Assembly: GCA_951812925.1 (NCBI GenBank)
Contig: OX638372.1
Location: 38,314,245 to 38,378,244, forward strand
Direction of reading: 5' to 3'
Source of the DNA: Calliopum simillimum
Taxonomy: Eukaryota > Arthropoda > Insecta > Diptera > Lauxaniidae
Length of the DNA: 64,000 nucleotides
Shown: piece after piece, positions 1 through 12,294 of the stretch
How positions within the stretch are numbered: the stretch's first letter is position 1
How the letters are laid out: every line of letters begins with the position of its first letter
The notes under the pieces: model-generated
What the model saw: only the letters and a program-made list of their open reading frames with translations
What the model was told of the DNA's origin: nothing
Database searches by the model: none
Position numbers and translations under genes: made by a program

Positions 1-3000
1 CCAGAAGCTTCGTAGCCTTGTGCGATACACCCGATATAAAATGTTGTGTGGATTCCGAGAAACGTAATTTAAAATCTTGTTTCGTAGGCCGAAACATTTT
101 GGCTGTAAACTAGTGCTATTAATCAAAAAGAAATTACATTTAACGTTAAACAAGTATTCCTATTGATGTGTTATTTTATAAGTTTTTTAAAAAAAATAAT
201 AATTATTTAATATAAATACATACATATAAACGGTTGTGTTAATTTTGGTAAGGTCTATCAAGTACTAAATTAGACATCAATATCCTATAGCATTTTGTTT
301 CAACACAAAAGCCTTACAAATTGCCGTCTGAAAACATTAATCAAACTATGCACTCACATATATCGCTTGAGATAGCAAGTTACTAAAAGAGAAAATATCG
401 AAAATCGAAAATTGGTTCCCGAATTCAATACCTGTAATAATAATTTATTTATTTTAAAGTTGTATTTAGTGTGGAGTTAAGTTCCTCGAAATAATGCAAT
501 ACCAACTAAATACAATTAAATGGTTGTAGACTTGTAAAAGGACCAAAATAAAATAAAACCAAGATATATTTTTCAAATTTAGATACTTGCTTTCTTCAAA
601 CTATGTATAACTGGATTTAAACTATAAGTTTACGTATAGCATAAGAAATTTTATCCTTTAAAAAATATGTAAATTTTTATGTTGTAAATAAAATAAAAAA
701 TATGTGGAAAATAATAAAATATGTCAAGAAATAAAAAATATTATTTACCAAATAATGGAAAAATTCTGCTTCAATGAAAGTGTTTTTTTTTTTTTTATTT
801 ATATCCATAGTACCTCATAATGTGCCTTCTTGTGCTTTGTATTACTTCCCGTAGCTAAACCCTGCAAAGAATTCTTTCAGTGCCCTCAATTCTCTCCGTT
901 TTTTCAACGTAGTAGATATGTAGTATTTTTTTGTTCCGGCGTTCGTTTTTTCGATGATTTCGAACGATCGCGATTCCAGGCACCTTGAGGATGCGAATTG
1001 AATACCAGTTCTATGCGACATTGCCACTATGGATCTATAAATTTTTTTTTTAAACTTAAATATCCAAAAACATTTTTGTGAACCACTACCTACCAGGTAA
1101 GATTGATTGTGTTGGCCATAATATTAGCTGTGTTTTTAACTACAGTTTTCTGTACTTTTCCTTAGCACATTTGTTTATCTGTGTTAAATTAAGCACATTT
1201 GTTATTAATTTCCCATACGTTATTCTAAATCATTATCGATCCAAAATAAACCTCGGTGATGCAAGTATTTTTCTTTACACCGATCCTTCTCGATCGACCG
1301 CGTTTCATTTTCGCAGTGTGTTTAGTATCTTTAATTAAAATTAGCTATGGGTTTCAATCCGATTTACTGAAATGTTATTCCGATTTGATGTTAATGATTG
1401 AAATGTGGACCACCTTAAATCGGATTCCGGTTGAATCGTACACAGAGAAAAAAACTGACGGTAAAATTAACTATAAATTCGATTCTTGCAAATGACTTAA
1501 AGTTCATAAAAGTCGAATAACTTTTTTCAAATTTCTAACAAAAACAACAATTGAAAATATCAAAATTGTACTGTACAAGAAGGCGTGGCACCTCCCATAT
1601 AAGTAAAAGTTTCAAAATGCTATACTGAAAGTGTTTTTTGATATAATCCAACCAAATTTCACTCAAACACTAAGAAAAGTATGTGCAAGATTTGAGAAAA
1701 AACTAAGCGAACTGGAAGGATATGCTGAGATATGCGTTAAATATTGGACGTTCATTGTTTCTTCTAATACATACTTATCATTAGGTAGTGGATGAACATG
1801 TTATGTGCATACAATATGTTTAAGGAAAACCATCCCTATTCAGAAACCTACGGAATTCCGTCCGTTTAGTCGTTATTTTTTCATAATAAGCCTGAAAAAT
1901 AAAAAATAAGTTTACTGATAATAAAAGCAAGCTATTTACTTTAAAGCTGATCATCTCAAAATTACAAAATTGTTACTTATCTCCTACCACAGGTGGATTT
2001 TTACCCTTTATTTTTCTTCCTTTTTTTTTCTTTTTATTTATTTTTTTTAATCGCTAATAAGCGCTTCAAAATGTTTTTTTTTATTTAAACACAGCGTTTT
2101 GAATTCGTTTTTGATGTACGTTACGGGTTCGAAATGGATCGGTTACCGCGGATTACGGATCCTCATCCGTTTTTGTGCACATTGGGGCTCTATTTTTTAC
2201 TTCATAACTCTTTTTGAAATATATCGATTTATTAAAATAATGAAAACCTCGTAAGCTCGTAAATATTGTCAAAATCAATACGAAATTTGACAGTTTTACT
2301 AGTTTACGAGGTTTTCGAGGCTTTTACACGTTTTCAGGAATCCCCTCAATAAAATTTATAATTATGTATAATTAAGTGACTGCTTACAATAACTCACAAG
2401 TTATTTTGATATTTATCAGTTTCTAAACGCATCTCTAGTTTTTATTTGTTTCCGGAAATACCATAAGAAGAATTTATACAATTTAAAAATTAAACAATGA
2501 AGAAGATTAATAGCGTTTTCTTTTCTCGACTAAAAATTCCGCCCTCTCAAGATGCAGCTGTTTCCACCATAAAGTCTACTATATGGTTTCCACCGAAGAT
2601 TTAGCTGTGCTGAGATTCGTAAATCATATTGTTAAATCCTACCCGTTTAAACCGGCCGAAATAGATTTATTTCTAAGTAAGAAGCAGTCAAATTAAACAT
2701 GTATTTCACTTTCTTCTTAATATTTATCTTGCATTTGCTTTGTGTTTATGCCAATTGTCAAAGTTCCAGGAGTGTCACTAGGTCAAAAATTGCCAAAATC
2801 GGTAGCCTTGTTGTAATTAAGGCACAGACTTAACTTAACCCTTAAATGCATGAGGTCAGCCCCCAAAATGGAGACCAAGCTCCCCTTATGAAAATCGGCC
2901 CCTGAACACGAAATGGATGTTAATTTTCCTGGGAAATGCACCGTTTTCCCGAAAAAACTGAAAAAGTGTGCATTTCGGTGTGGACCAAATATGGTCCACC

Positions 3001-3022
3001 ATGCATTGCGTATTAGCGGAAT
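1..3022. other. No gene recognised; AT-rich intergenic DNA
   Basis: I see no credible gene here. There is a short minus-strand open frame at 842-1027 with no recognisable domain. Around 1577-1640 lies one member of a dispersed repeat containing GGCGTGGCACCTCCCAT, also seen near 26,210, 35,880 and 62,030. Around 2580-2690 there is a segment related to 21,655-21,740 and 47,320-47,500 (shared words such as TTTAGCTGTG and a run ending in GAGATTTAT-like sequence), so it is probably an old dispersed repeat too. Confidence 0.5.
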
Positions 3023-3246
3023 TACAATGCGGCAGTGGCAGTGGCAGCGGCAGTGTGAGACAGTGGCGGATCCAGGGGGGGGGGCGATGGGAGTGATCGG
3101 CCCCCCTCTCAAGCCAAGTGATTAAATTTTTTTTTAATTATATATAAAGATTTCGAAAACATTCTGTTTTTTTTTTCAAATGTATAATAATATAATATAA
3201 GATAATAATACAGATTATTATATATTTAAATAAGATAGAAATATTA

Positions 3247-4129
3247 GGGGAGATGTGTGTACCTTGGTCCGAGTGTACCTCGGTCCGAGTGCCGGTTGCC
3301 ACTCAACAGTTGCACGTGTACGATAATGTTCTTCTATGAAATTTTCCACTCATACCGGTGGCTCATATAAATAGACTTCAGACCGTCAAGCTGTACGCGT
3401 GTATAAAAAGCGACGAAAAAAGTGTTTTTTGTGTGTAAAAATTTGTTTTTGGAGTAAGCTACGAAACGTTTTGTGAGGAACTTACTTGAAATATTTCAGT
3501 TTTACAACATCAGGAAGGAAGTTTACTTATTGTTTTAAGCTTTTAGTGTGTTTTAGATGTATTTTCATTAACATGTGTTGTGGGTGTTGACAGTTTTTAA
3601 AACATGCTGTCTGTGTGTACCTTGGACCTAGCTTATTGACCAGCGAGCCTTTTTCGACGGGCAACCAGGAAACCATAATCGCCTCTCAATACAATATTAT
3701 TATTATTATTTACGCGATTAATGTATTTATTTGCAACTATTTTTGTTTAATTAATTGTTTTTTACTAAATGCACTTTTTTGTGTTATAATTTTTGTTTAT
3801 GATTAATTTTTTTTTTTTATTGAAAAAAATGTTACTTTTGATTACATAATAAATGGATCTTTCATAATTTATTACCAAAATACAATGTATTCTCTTTTAT
3901 TTTTAATAGTCCAAGGTACACTTGCATGGTGTACCTTGGACCGTTTGAGATTGCAACGGAACAAGTAATATTTCTACTCAATGGTAAGACATAGAAATAT
4001 CATTGTCACGTCATTTGATGCTGCTAGCATTGTAGAAATATAACTTAATCAAAAAACTAAAGAAACTTTTTTGGAAAATCTAGCACACTGAAAAAACTGA
4101 AAAGCGGACCAAGGTACACACATCTCCCC
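3247..4129. mobile_element. Nested inverted-repeat element (TA-flanked) in the hAT 5' part
   Basis: Terminal inverted repeats GGGGAGATGTGTGTACCTTG at 3247 and the inverse ending CACACATCTCCCC at 4129 match for about 26 bases. Internal copies of the ACCTTGGTCC / GGACCAAGGT words occur near 3280, 3905 and 3935. The flanks are TA on both sides (3245-3246 and 4130-4131), which fits a Tc1/mariner/pogo-like MITE, but a TTA/TAA reading is also possible. No transposase is seen in its 883 bp. Confidence 0.72.
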
Positions 4130-4217
4130 TAATTATTAATAAATATTCATTATTAGTAATTCACTATAAAATAATATTTATCGTACTTACAGTAAAATAT
4201 CTACTTGCTAATCTCTA

Positions 4218-6607
4218 ATGTCTGCGAAACAATTCTTAAAAGTTATTGAAAACCCAAATTTAGATATTGCCAATCAAGTCGATAATGAGAGGTTGAAACA
4301 GGTGTTGAAAAATCGAAATCATTTAAGACGAATAGTTGAATGCATAAATTATCTTGGTAGACAAGGCCTTATTAACGAGGGAAATTTTAGAGAGTTATTA
4401 AGGTTTCGAATTCAAAGTGGAGATTTCGAATTGAAAAATCATATTGAACAATCTTCATCTCGAGCAACTTTTATAAGTAAGACCACGCAGGATGAGATTA
4501 TTAATTGCTTTGGAGCTGAAATTTTGTGCGAAATTATAAGTCGAATCAAATAAGCTAACTTTTATAGTGTAATGTCTGACGAGACTACAGATATTGCTCA
4601 TATCTCTCAAATGACACTGGTAGTAAGATATTTATACAAAGTCAAAGTTAGAGAAGATTTTATTCAGTTCGTTGATGAGATAATGAGATAAAAAAATTCG
4701 AATAAAACTGATTGTAAAATAGACAATGAAATTAAAGTAACAGTTTATAACTTAGGTCAAGTTGTATTGAAAACTTTGAAAAAAGCAACTTTAGATGTTA
4801 GCTATTGCGCACACTGGGCTTGAACAGTCGATAGGTGTGATGAAAGTGTCGACAAAATCTGTGAATAGGGTTTCATTTGTACTAGTTTAGTGATCTAAGG
4901 AATGCAAACCCCGAAATCGTAGCTGCTCATTTTCGCGAAATATCACAAAACAAAAGTACATATTACAACTTTCAGATATTGTATCGTATTCTACGTATGA
5001 ATGCTCTATATTCTAGTTATATAGCTTCAAAATAAAGCAAAAACGGTATTTTTTGCTTGTTTAGACTAGGATATCTCAAAAACCATATGAGATACAGCAA
5101 TTCCAAGGCCGGACTCGGATTCAACATTGCAAAATAAATTTAAAATAAATACTTCTATATTTGTTTGTTGTGTTTCTTTTTTTCATTTTTTTTTTTTATA
5201 TGGGATATGTGTTTTTGCGATATTTCGCGAAAATGAGCAGCTACGATTTCGAGGTTTGCATTTTTTAGGGCACTAAACTAGTACAAATGAAACCCCATTC
5301 ACAGATTTTGTCTACACTTTCATCACACCTATCGACTGTTCAAGCCCAGTGTGTGCGTAGGCTTGACTATAGATGGCTGCTCTGTAATGGTTTCTGAAAC
5401 TGTTGGATCGGTAATTACCTTAAAAAATGAAGCTATTAATGCTGTTTATTCACCATGCTTAAATCTTTCAATTGGTAAATCTTCATCAGTACAGTCTGTG
5501 AGAAATGCAATTGGAACGATGAAAGAAGTGATTTCTTTTTTTAAAGCTTCGTCAAAACGCATTGCAGTTCTTAAAAAAATAATGGGACATCAGGTTATTG
5601 GTTTATGCGAGTCGAGATGGGTTGAACGTCACAACGGAGTTCTTCAATTTCAAGAATTTCTACCTAAAATTCACGAATGCCTTGACGATATATCTTCGTG
5701 GAGGGACCTTCAGACTGCTGCAAAGGCAAAGATATTAAAATCTGCTATATCTGACTCTGGCTTTCTTGTGTCGACCGTTTACTTATCAGAAGTACTTTCT
5801 TGCATTTTGCCATTAAGTCGTTTTTTTCAAAAATCAAAAATCGATCTAAAATCAGCACGTGATATGCTCAATGATGTTTTAAAGATTTTGAATCGTAAGC
5901 GCGAAAAATGTGATGAAACGTTTTCAAATTTGTATAACGAAATCTGTGGCATTGCTAATGAACTCGATATAGAAAAGAAACTTCCTCGGCTAGCGCAAAA
6001 GCAACGAAATCGAGCAAATTATCCATGTCGAAATCCTCAGGACTATTTTAGACGATCTATATACATACCGGTAATCAATACCATCATGGAAGGTTTAAAA
6101 TCTCGCTTTCCTAAAGAGACGCTAAATTTATACAGTTTTTCAATAATATTTCCTGAAGTATTAGAAAAATCTGATGAAGAGTCAATAAAAAACGCTGCTC
6201 ATATTCCTGCTGAAAAATATTCTGTTCTTTCAATAAAAATTCAACGTCTTTGTATAAAACTCTGAGAGCAGAATTTGAATTGTGGGAAGTAAAGTGGCAG
6301 AGAGAAAAATACGACGTTTCTTATGACAGTGTGAAGCTATTAGAATTTTGCTATATATCCTACCATTCATACTTTGTTAAAAATTGTTGCGACATTACCT
6401 TTGAGTGCATCTAGTGCTGAACGAACATTTTCTACTTTGAGGCGTATCAAAACATGGCTGCGTTCAACAATGGCCGAAGATAGATTGGTTGGCTTGGCAT
6501 TAATGAATATTCATTATGATATTCATATTGATATCGATAAAGTCATCGATCGTTATGCGCGTACGAGAAAACATCGTTTAAATTTTGTATTGTACAATAA
6601 TTCTTAG
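4218..6607 (+). pseudogene. Degenerate hAT transposase (DUF4371 plus hAT dimerisation domain)
   Basis: Three blocks of one transposase are visible. 4218-4553 includes the NYLGRQGL motif of DUF4371-type hAT proteins. The segment after it continues in another frame (about 4558-4806) with VMSDETTDIAHISQM. 5351-6265 carries GLTIDGCSVM and LNLSIGKSSSVQSVRNA. 6374-6607 carries the C-terminal hAT dimerisation motif LPLSASSAERTFSTL. Damage seen: a frameshift at about 4550, an in-frame stop at about 4689, a 544-bp element inserted between the SYC and VGLT codons, and frame breaks between 6265 and 6374. These transposases cut and paste the element in the nucleus; this copy cannot make a full protein. 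Confidence 0.88.
4810..5353. mobile_element. Nested palindromic MITE with 4-bp target duplication
   Basis: Long inverted arms begin CACACTGGGCTTGAACAGTC at 4810 and end with the inverse at 5353. They match over most of 4810-4945 and 5235-5353. TGCG occurs at 4806-4809 and again at 5354-5357. Removing one copy with the element restores an uninterrupted hAT reading frame at that point, so the 4-bp duplication is well supported. CAC termini with a 4-bp duplication suggest a CMC/Chapaev-like MITE. No coding capacity is seen. Confidence 0.82.
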
Positions 6608-7724
6608 CGATTATATGTTATTACCTTTAAATAGATAAAATATATGAAATGATATAATTTTCGTATATAAAATTAAAAAAAAATTAAATATGAAAAGCTT
6701 TGCACTGTCTATATTTTTACGCCTTCATGATTATTATTATTATCTAAAAATATGGTCAATCGGCCCCCCCTCTTGACAACGCTGGATCCGCCACTGGTGT
6801 GAGAGCAAGTGGCAGTAATCAGATGTTTCGTATTTTACCGCTTACAACTTACAATAAAGCAGTGGCAGTGTCAGCGGTAGCAGCAGTTTTTATTTGTCTT
6901 TTAATTATACAATGTTGCCTGCCTTAATTTTTTCGTTTGTTTCTTTGGTAGCACTGCGGCAGTAACAGTAAATTTAGAAATATAGCTAAGTATGGCAGTA
7001 CTGCTTACTGCTACTGCTCTTATGTAAGTGCTTCCATTGAAACAAACTGTTTCTAAAAAAAACAGCTGATCACTGACACTGCCGCTGCAACTGCCACTAC
7101 CGCATTGTGTTTCAGCTATATGTTTTAATATATTTGAAATGAAATAAATTTTAAATTTTTTATTTCTTTTTTATTTTTGTTTCTTATTGAAAATTAACGA
7201 AAATAATTAGTTTATTAAGTTTTTATTGTGATTATGAATACAATAATTAATTTTTGGAATGATATTCGACTGAACAATTACGTTTATCGTTCAAACAAAG
7301 GTGCACATTGCACTTTTTGCACTTGAAAATGGAACGATTGTTCAAAACTTAGCCTCCGCATTTCCCATTTTTGCACCAAGACATCCATCAACAACAGGTA
7401 GGTGGTCAATACCATCCAACCGCAAATTCTGGGATGGCTTTGAAAACTGGAAACAGACGTCGGCGTGCCGAAGAGGCATTTATTACAAACGCTCTTACTG
7501 TAGGCTTCAAGTTAAAATAAAATGCAACGTGGTGGAGGTTTATTGGCTAGATTCAACCATGATTATGTTCATGAACCATATATGGTCCACTATGCATTTA
7601 AGGGTTAAGCCTCAGATTTATTTTTGTAAGGTAAATCATTGGATCAACGCCAAGAATAAGAGCTAAATCTAGAAACTGCCTCCGTTTGCCTACAAACAGT
7701 ACAATCACCCGACAATTAACTGCC

Positions 7725-7925
7725 ATACCTAAATTGGAGCGTCAGGCGTTGCGTTATTTAACGTTACACAAAAGCGTCAAGCGCCATACCGAAATAAAGA
7801 GCGTTGCGTTGAAGTCATTTGTTTGTCAAAATCATATTGTTGTTTCTTTTTTTACTTTTCTGCAGCTAACTTCACTCCATAACGCTTTGTCAAAATTGCA
7901 AATTCGAATAGCTGAGCGTTGAGCG
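7725..7925. repeat. Short dispersed repeat, inverted relative to 48,140-48,310
   Basis: ACTGCCATACCTAAATT at 7725 recurs at 48,150. The right side (TTCGAATAGCTGAGCGTTGA, near 7905) occurs as its inverse at 48,240-48,262. The two copies differ in the middle. It looks like a small non-autonomous element; no ends are clear enough to name a family. The DNA between 7110 and 7725 holds no gene I can support. Confidence 0.5.
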
Positions 7926-7927
7926 GT

Positions 7928-8513
7928 GCCCTCAACGATCTGGGCTCTGTAGCTCATCAAGATAAGCGAATATCCTGAGCGGAGTTGAGCCAGTATGCAC
8001 CTTGCCTCCCTTGAAAGTGATTTTTCACTCGAATTGATTTGTGGAGGGCGGCTATTGAGCACTTTATTAAGTGCAAGTGATTCAATAGCCGTAGTAGCAA
8101 GATGCATATGCAGATCATTGAGGGCCTCGTGAACAGGCCCGGGATCCCAAGAGTCAGGTAGGAAGTCTGCTATGGCTTTCCTGTAGCACCTAAAATCCAC
8201 CCTTATACACCTATGTGGTGCTGACCATGGACCACCCTGACATTGGGGTGGTCAAGGTTGCAGCAGATCAGCAAGAACTGCTGTGTTAATAGGGCGTTAT
8301 GCTCTCTGACTCTCAGGAGCCCGGTCTCAATATGTAGATGGTCCGGGTCGGACATGACATGACATCCGGTAGCTATACGCAAGGCACTGTTTTGTCTGGA
8401 TTGGAGGTTGCTCCACTGCTTGTCGCTGAGTGCCGAAGACTGGATGGGGGCGGCGTAATTCAAGATGGATCGCCCGATCGCCTTTTCGATGTGTTTTGCG
8501 ATGCTGTACTCGA
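7928..8513 (-). mobile_element. Jockey-type LINE fragment, C-terminal end of the RT ORF
   Basis: Two minus-strand frames join to give the tail of a non-LTR retrotransposon pol protein: NYAAPI, SALSDKQWSNLQ, ALRIATGCHVMSDPDHLH and REHNALLTQQFLL in the upstream part, then ALNDLHMHLA, LNSRPPQINSSEKSLSREAR and ILAQLRSGYS downstream. These are the familiar post-RT motifs of jockey-like LINEs in insects. A frame break lies between the two parts at about 8200. No RT catalytic core, endonuclease or poly(A) tail is present, so this is a dead fragment. Confidence 0.78.
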
Positions 8514-9240
8514 ATTCAGCCTTAGAATTGCTTCACCTCGCATTGCTTTTGAGATATCATTACTTTAAAAAGCAAAAAAGACTTTTTCCTATTTTTTTGA
8601 AGCTACGAATAAATTACTCGTAAAAAGAACGTCCATCCGAAGAATCCGATAAAGTTATTGAAAGTTCTAATCTTTTCCTGTAAAACCTTATAAAATTGAT
8701 ACCTAAGTATATTTTACTCGGAGATATCCTAACTTTAAAAGCAAAAAAGTGCAAAAATACTTAAATTTTTGTATAAATCAAACTAATGAAAAAGGAATGG
8801 ATTAGACATGCATTAAGCAAATCAACTAAGGTCGTCGGAGAGAATCGGTGAGATGTTGGAGAAAATCAAAGGCACTTGTAGAGACCCAATATGAAACCTT
8901 ATGTTTTCTTAAAAACCTCTTTAAAAGTCAATAACCAACTCTATTTAAATGTCAATATCATTGAAAAAACCAATATGTAAATTTTTTTTTTATTTTATTT
9001 AAAAAATTTTTAGTCTATATGAAAAATCTATACAAATATTAACCATAAATTAATTGATTGCTTTACAGTTATTTCGAAAAAGTTTTCCAAACTTGTGCTT
9101 TATTTTTGTTTTTTTTTTGGAAAACTTTTTGAAAAATATAAAAATCGTGTGAAAATGTAAATTATATGGGATACTTCAGACAAAAAAGAAATATGTTAAC
9201 ATAAAAAATAAAAGAAATACAGAGAAAAATTTGCCGATTG
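8514..9240. other. No gene recognised
   Basis: AT-rich DNA without a credible open frame, RNA gene or clear repeat boundary. It separates the LINE fragment from the PDI-like pseudogene. Confidence 0.4.
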
Positions 9241-10616
9241 TCAGCGTAAATTTTGAAGGCAAGTAAAAGTAAAAGGATAACCAACTGCAGTAAATTGTGG
9301 TGGTGGCAAATGATATTCATCTATATACATTTTTGAAATCATTTGATCTGTGTCATCCAACAAAAGACTTGCTAAGTCTTCTAAAATTGTCGAAAACTCT
9401 GCGGAAAATGGACAACTTGCTTTTAAGAATACTAAAAATACATCTCTTTTGCTATTTATAACAAGCGCTTTAAAATTTGCATCTGCGACAATTTCAACTA
9501 AAGGTTCCACATCTTTCAGTTGAAGCGGTGGACGTTGTTGTCAACTCCCGTTGTAATACAGTTTCTGTAAAATTTGATATTGATTTTTATGCATAACGAA
9601 AGCAAATATCCATGGTTGTGCGCTTTTGTGGAAAATTGTATATCTAGTTTTATTTAGGTCACTTCCAATGGCAAAATCAACTTGTTCTCGGTACATTTTA
9701 GCAACTTCTTCGACTATATCATTCAATGGTTCTAAAAGTCTTAGATATTTTTTAAAATTATAGTAGATGAGAATGAGCGGCTTTTCATTCAACACAATTT
9801 CTTTTATATTTGTCAGCACATTAATAACACTGATATTATTATGCAAAACATTATCTATTGGCTTAGGTTCCTCAGTCTTAGTTTGGTATATCTTTCTAAG
9901 CAAACTATTGCGATCCCACCATTGTAGTTCCATTGTAGCTCACTTTTATCATCTTTTTTTATGTAAAAACATCTTGGATAGCTAAGAATATTAAATTCAA
10001 GTGGTATATAGTTTTCCATAGCATTCATTATGACAATAACCAATTCATCTTGTTCTTGTAATAAGCTTGCTAGTTCATTCAATTTTGACAGCAACTCTTA
10101 AGATAAAAGACACAATAGCGCATAGAATACTATAAAGATATCTTTGTCGTATTGCAAGACGAGTTTATTGAAGTTTTCTCCAACAGCAGTTTGTATGCGA
10201 TATTCACCATCTACATATAGCAAGCGACGGCTATGATTTAAATAAACAATCTTTTATTAATAATTCTGTAAAATGTGTCATATTTTCACTATTAAAAGAG
10301 ATATCCATGCGATACTGATTACCATGTAAATCCAAGGCAAAAATTCTTGGTCTTGATCTTGGTCCCAGAAGAGCATAATTAAATTTATTCCATTGCGCTC
10401 CAATTCGCAGCGAACTTAAATCAGTTATAACGTAATTCACTTGGCATTGATACTTCTCGGCAGTTTTGTGCAGCATATCTAACCATTGTTTTAGCTGTGC
10501 ACCTGTGCGACTGCTATATCTGTGTCGTTTGTTAGTACTCCGATTAAACCATTGTAATTGGTTTTTGAAAATGTGTCAAATTCTAAATGATTTGATTCCA
10601 TTTGAATGTTAACTGC
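9241..10616 (-). pseudogene. Protein disulfide isomerase-like pseudogene, domains repeated
   Basis: Read on the minus strand, four thioredoxin-fold blocks follow each other. 10,616-10,231 is b'-like, with YNGLIGVLTN, RPRIFALDLHGNQYRM and a closing helix. 10,094-9925 is the end of an a'-like domain (LVIVIMNAMENYIPLEFNI, SYPRCFYIKK). 9933-9541 is b'-like again (LILIYYNFKKY, PWIFAFVMHKNQYQI). 9510-9241 is a'-like (DVFLVFLKASCPFSAEF). The redox site expected as CGHC reads CPFS, so the last domain could not shuffle disulfides. Frameshifts occur at about 9930 (after YNGG) and about 10,520. The order of b'-a'-b'-a' halves suggests two ERp60/PDIA3-like copies in tandem that then decayed. It could instead be a fast-evolving expressed paralogue if the breaks are sequencing errors. 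Confidence 0.65.
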
Positions 10617-10636
10617 AGTTCAATTTTCTTCTGCCG

Positions 10637-12247
10637 CACAGTGAACGGTTTGGCTGAAATTTGTGAATAAATCGTAGAACTTTTGAAAGGAGTACGCTAG
10701 AGACTTCTAATAAACGGCTTTGTAAAGCTTATTCATCAGCCTTTTAAGGAAAAATATGCAAATGAGAAAATTATTTTGACATAACCTCAAATAAGTTGAT
10801 CAAATATTGGATTTGTTTCAAAAAATCAACTAAATTAAGCGTCTTGGCTAGACCAGTGCTTGCTGTAAGCTCACATTTGGATGGTTTATTAACTGGAACA
10901 TTTTAAAATGTAATTCATGGCAAAAAAAAAATTCGGTCATTTTGAAAGGTCTTAGATAACGTCAAAGATGACGGGATTCAATATAATTTTTTTTATTTAT
11001 TTCATACTAAATTAAAAAAAGTGTGGCTAGTTTATTGTTTATCATGAATCTATTGAAGCTTATCCATGATAATATAGAGCACTTACCCCCAAATAGGCCT
11101 ATAGCACAAGAGAGAAAGGCGAAAAATTTCCCGTTGTACGAAGTAAATTTTTTCACCGGAATAGTCTTTATTTATACATGAAAAATAAAGTGTGCAAAAA
11201 CCATTGCGAAATCGTATGCGCATAAAAAGTTATTCAATGTCAAATGTCGGAAAAATCAATTTTTTTAAAATATCTTTCAAACGGTTACTCCCAGAGAAAA
11301 AATTTTGGAGATGTTTTTTGTAGCTCAAAAAATTACCTATAAAAATGTGTAAAATCTTTTTTCCTATCTTTTGCAGTTTACGAGATATGTCAATTTAAAA
11401 ATTTGACTTTACTTTTGCCATACATATTTTCCATAATATTTTTATTCTTTTAAATGATATTAACAAAAAATTATAATAGTTCATAGTATGATAACAAAAA
11501 TTGACATATCTCGTAAACTGCAAAAGGTAGAAAAAAAAAATTTATAGGTAATTTTTTGAGCTACAAAACACATTTTCAAAATTTTTCTCTGGGAGTAACC
11601 GTTTGAAAGATATTTTAAAAAAATTGATTTTTCCGACCTTTGACATTGAATAACTTTTTATGCGCATACGATTTCGCAATGGTCTTTGCACACTTTATTT
11701 TTCATGTATAAATAAAGACTATTCCGGTGAAAAAATTTATTTCGTACAACGGGAAATTTTTTGTCTTTCTCCCTTGTGCTAAAGGCCTATTTGGGGGTAA
11801 GTGCTCTATATTATCGTGGATAAGTTTCAATAGATTCACCATAAACAATAAAATAGCCACACTTTTTTTAATTTAGTATGAAATAAATAAAAAAAATTAT
11901 ATTGAATCCCGTCACCTTTGACGTTATCTAAGACCTTTCAAAATGACCGAATTTTTTTTTTTGCCACGAATTACATTTTAAAATGTTCCAGTTAATATAC
12001 CATCTAAATGTGAGCTTAAAGCAAGCACTGGTCTAGCCGTGACGCTTAATTTAGTTGATTTTTCAAAACAAATCCAATGTTTGATCAACTTTTTTGAGGT
12101 TATGTCAAAATAATTTTCTAATTTGCATATTTTTGCTTAAAAGGCTGATGAATAAGCTTTACAAAGCCGTTTATTAAAAGTTTCTAGCGTACTCCTTTCA
12201 AAAGTTCTACGATTTATTCACAAATTTCAGCCAAACCGTTCACTGTG
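10637..12247. mobile_element. Transib-like fold-back element with CACAGTG ends and 5-bp duplication
   Basis: Two long arms, about 10,637-11,430 and 11,490-12,247, are near-perfect inverse copies around a short centre. The element starts CACAGTGAACGG and ends CCGTTCACTGTG. TGCCG lies directly before it (10,632-10,636) and directly after it (12,248-12,252), a 5-bp GC-rich target duplication. A 5-bp GC-rich duplication and CAC-type termini (CACWATG in known Transibs) point to the Transib superfamily, the lineage related to RAG1. The terminal heptamer here equals the RAG recombination signal heptamer CACAGTG. No transposase is encoded. It inserted 43 bp upstream of the start codon of the polyglutamine gene. 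Confidence 0.75.
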
Positions 12248-12294
12248 TGCCGTTTCGGAATCCATCAAATCTTCAATTCTTGTTTGCAGTGGTA

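Larger units (their letters stand above)
3061..6796 (+). mobile_element. hAT DNA transposon with 8-bp target duplication
   Basis: The element starts CAGTGGCGGATCCAG at 3061 and ends with the inverse CTGGATCCGCCACTG at 6796. It is flanked by a perfect 8-bp direct repeat GTGTGAGA at 3053-3060 and 6797-6804. The CAG...CTG ends and an 8-bp target duplication are the signature of the hAT superfamily. The interior encodes a plus-strand DUF4371/hAT transposase of the zinc-finger MYM type, now broken. Two younger elements are nested inside (3247-4129 and 4810-5353). It is not autonomous as it stands. Confidence 0.92.
3023..7109. mobile_element. Fold-back element split by the hAT transposon
   Basis: The left arm (about 3023-3085 with the hAT removed) reads ACAATGCGGCAGTGGCAGTG and onward. 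The right arm (about 7070-7109) is its inverse, ending CCGCATTGTG. The hAT element at 3061-6796 sits inside the left arm, because the arm resumes with the same GTGTGAGA word after it. The outer element is therefore the older one, about 340 bp without the insert. Its right terminus, read inward, is CACAATGCGG, which resembles Transib ends, but I find no convincing target duplication, so the family is not assigned. Confidence 0.45.

Noticed and set aside
842..1027. Minus-strand 61-residue frame as a gene
   Set aside because: No family resemblance, splice context or supporting neighbour; could be chance.
7301..7666. 121-residue plus-strand frame
   Set aside because: No domain recognised, composition resembles chance translation, and repeat words (ATATGGTCCAC) also found at 2990 occur within it.
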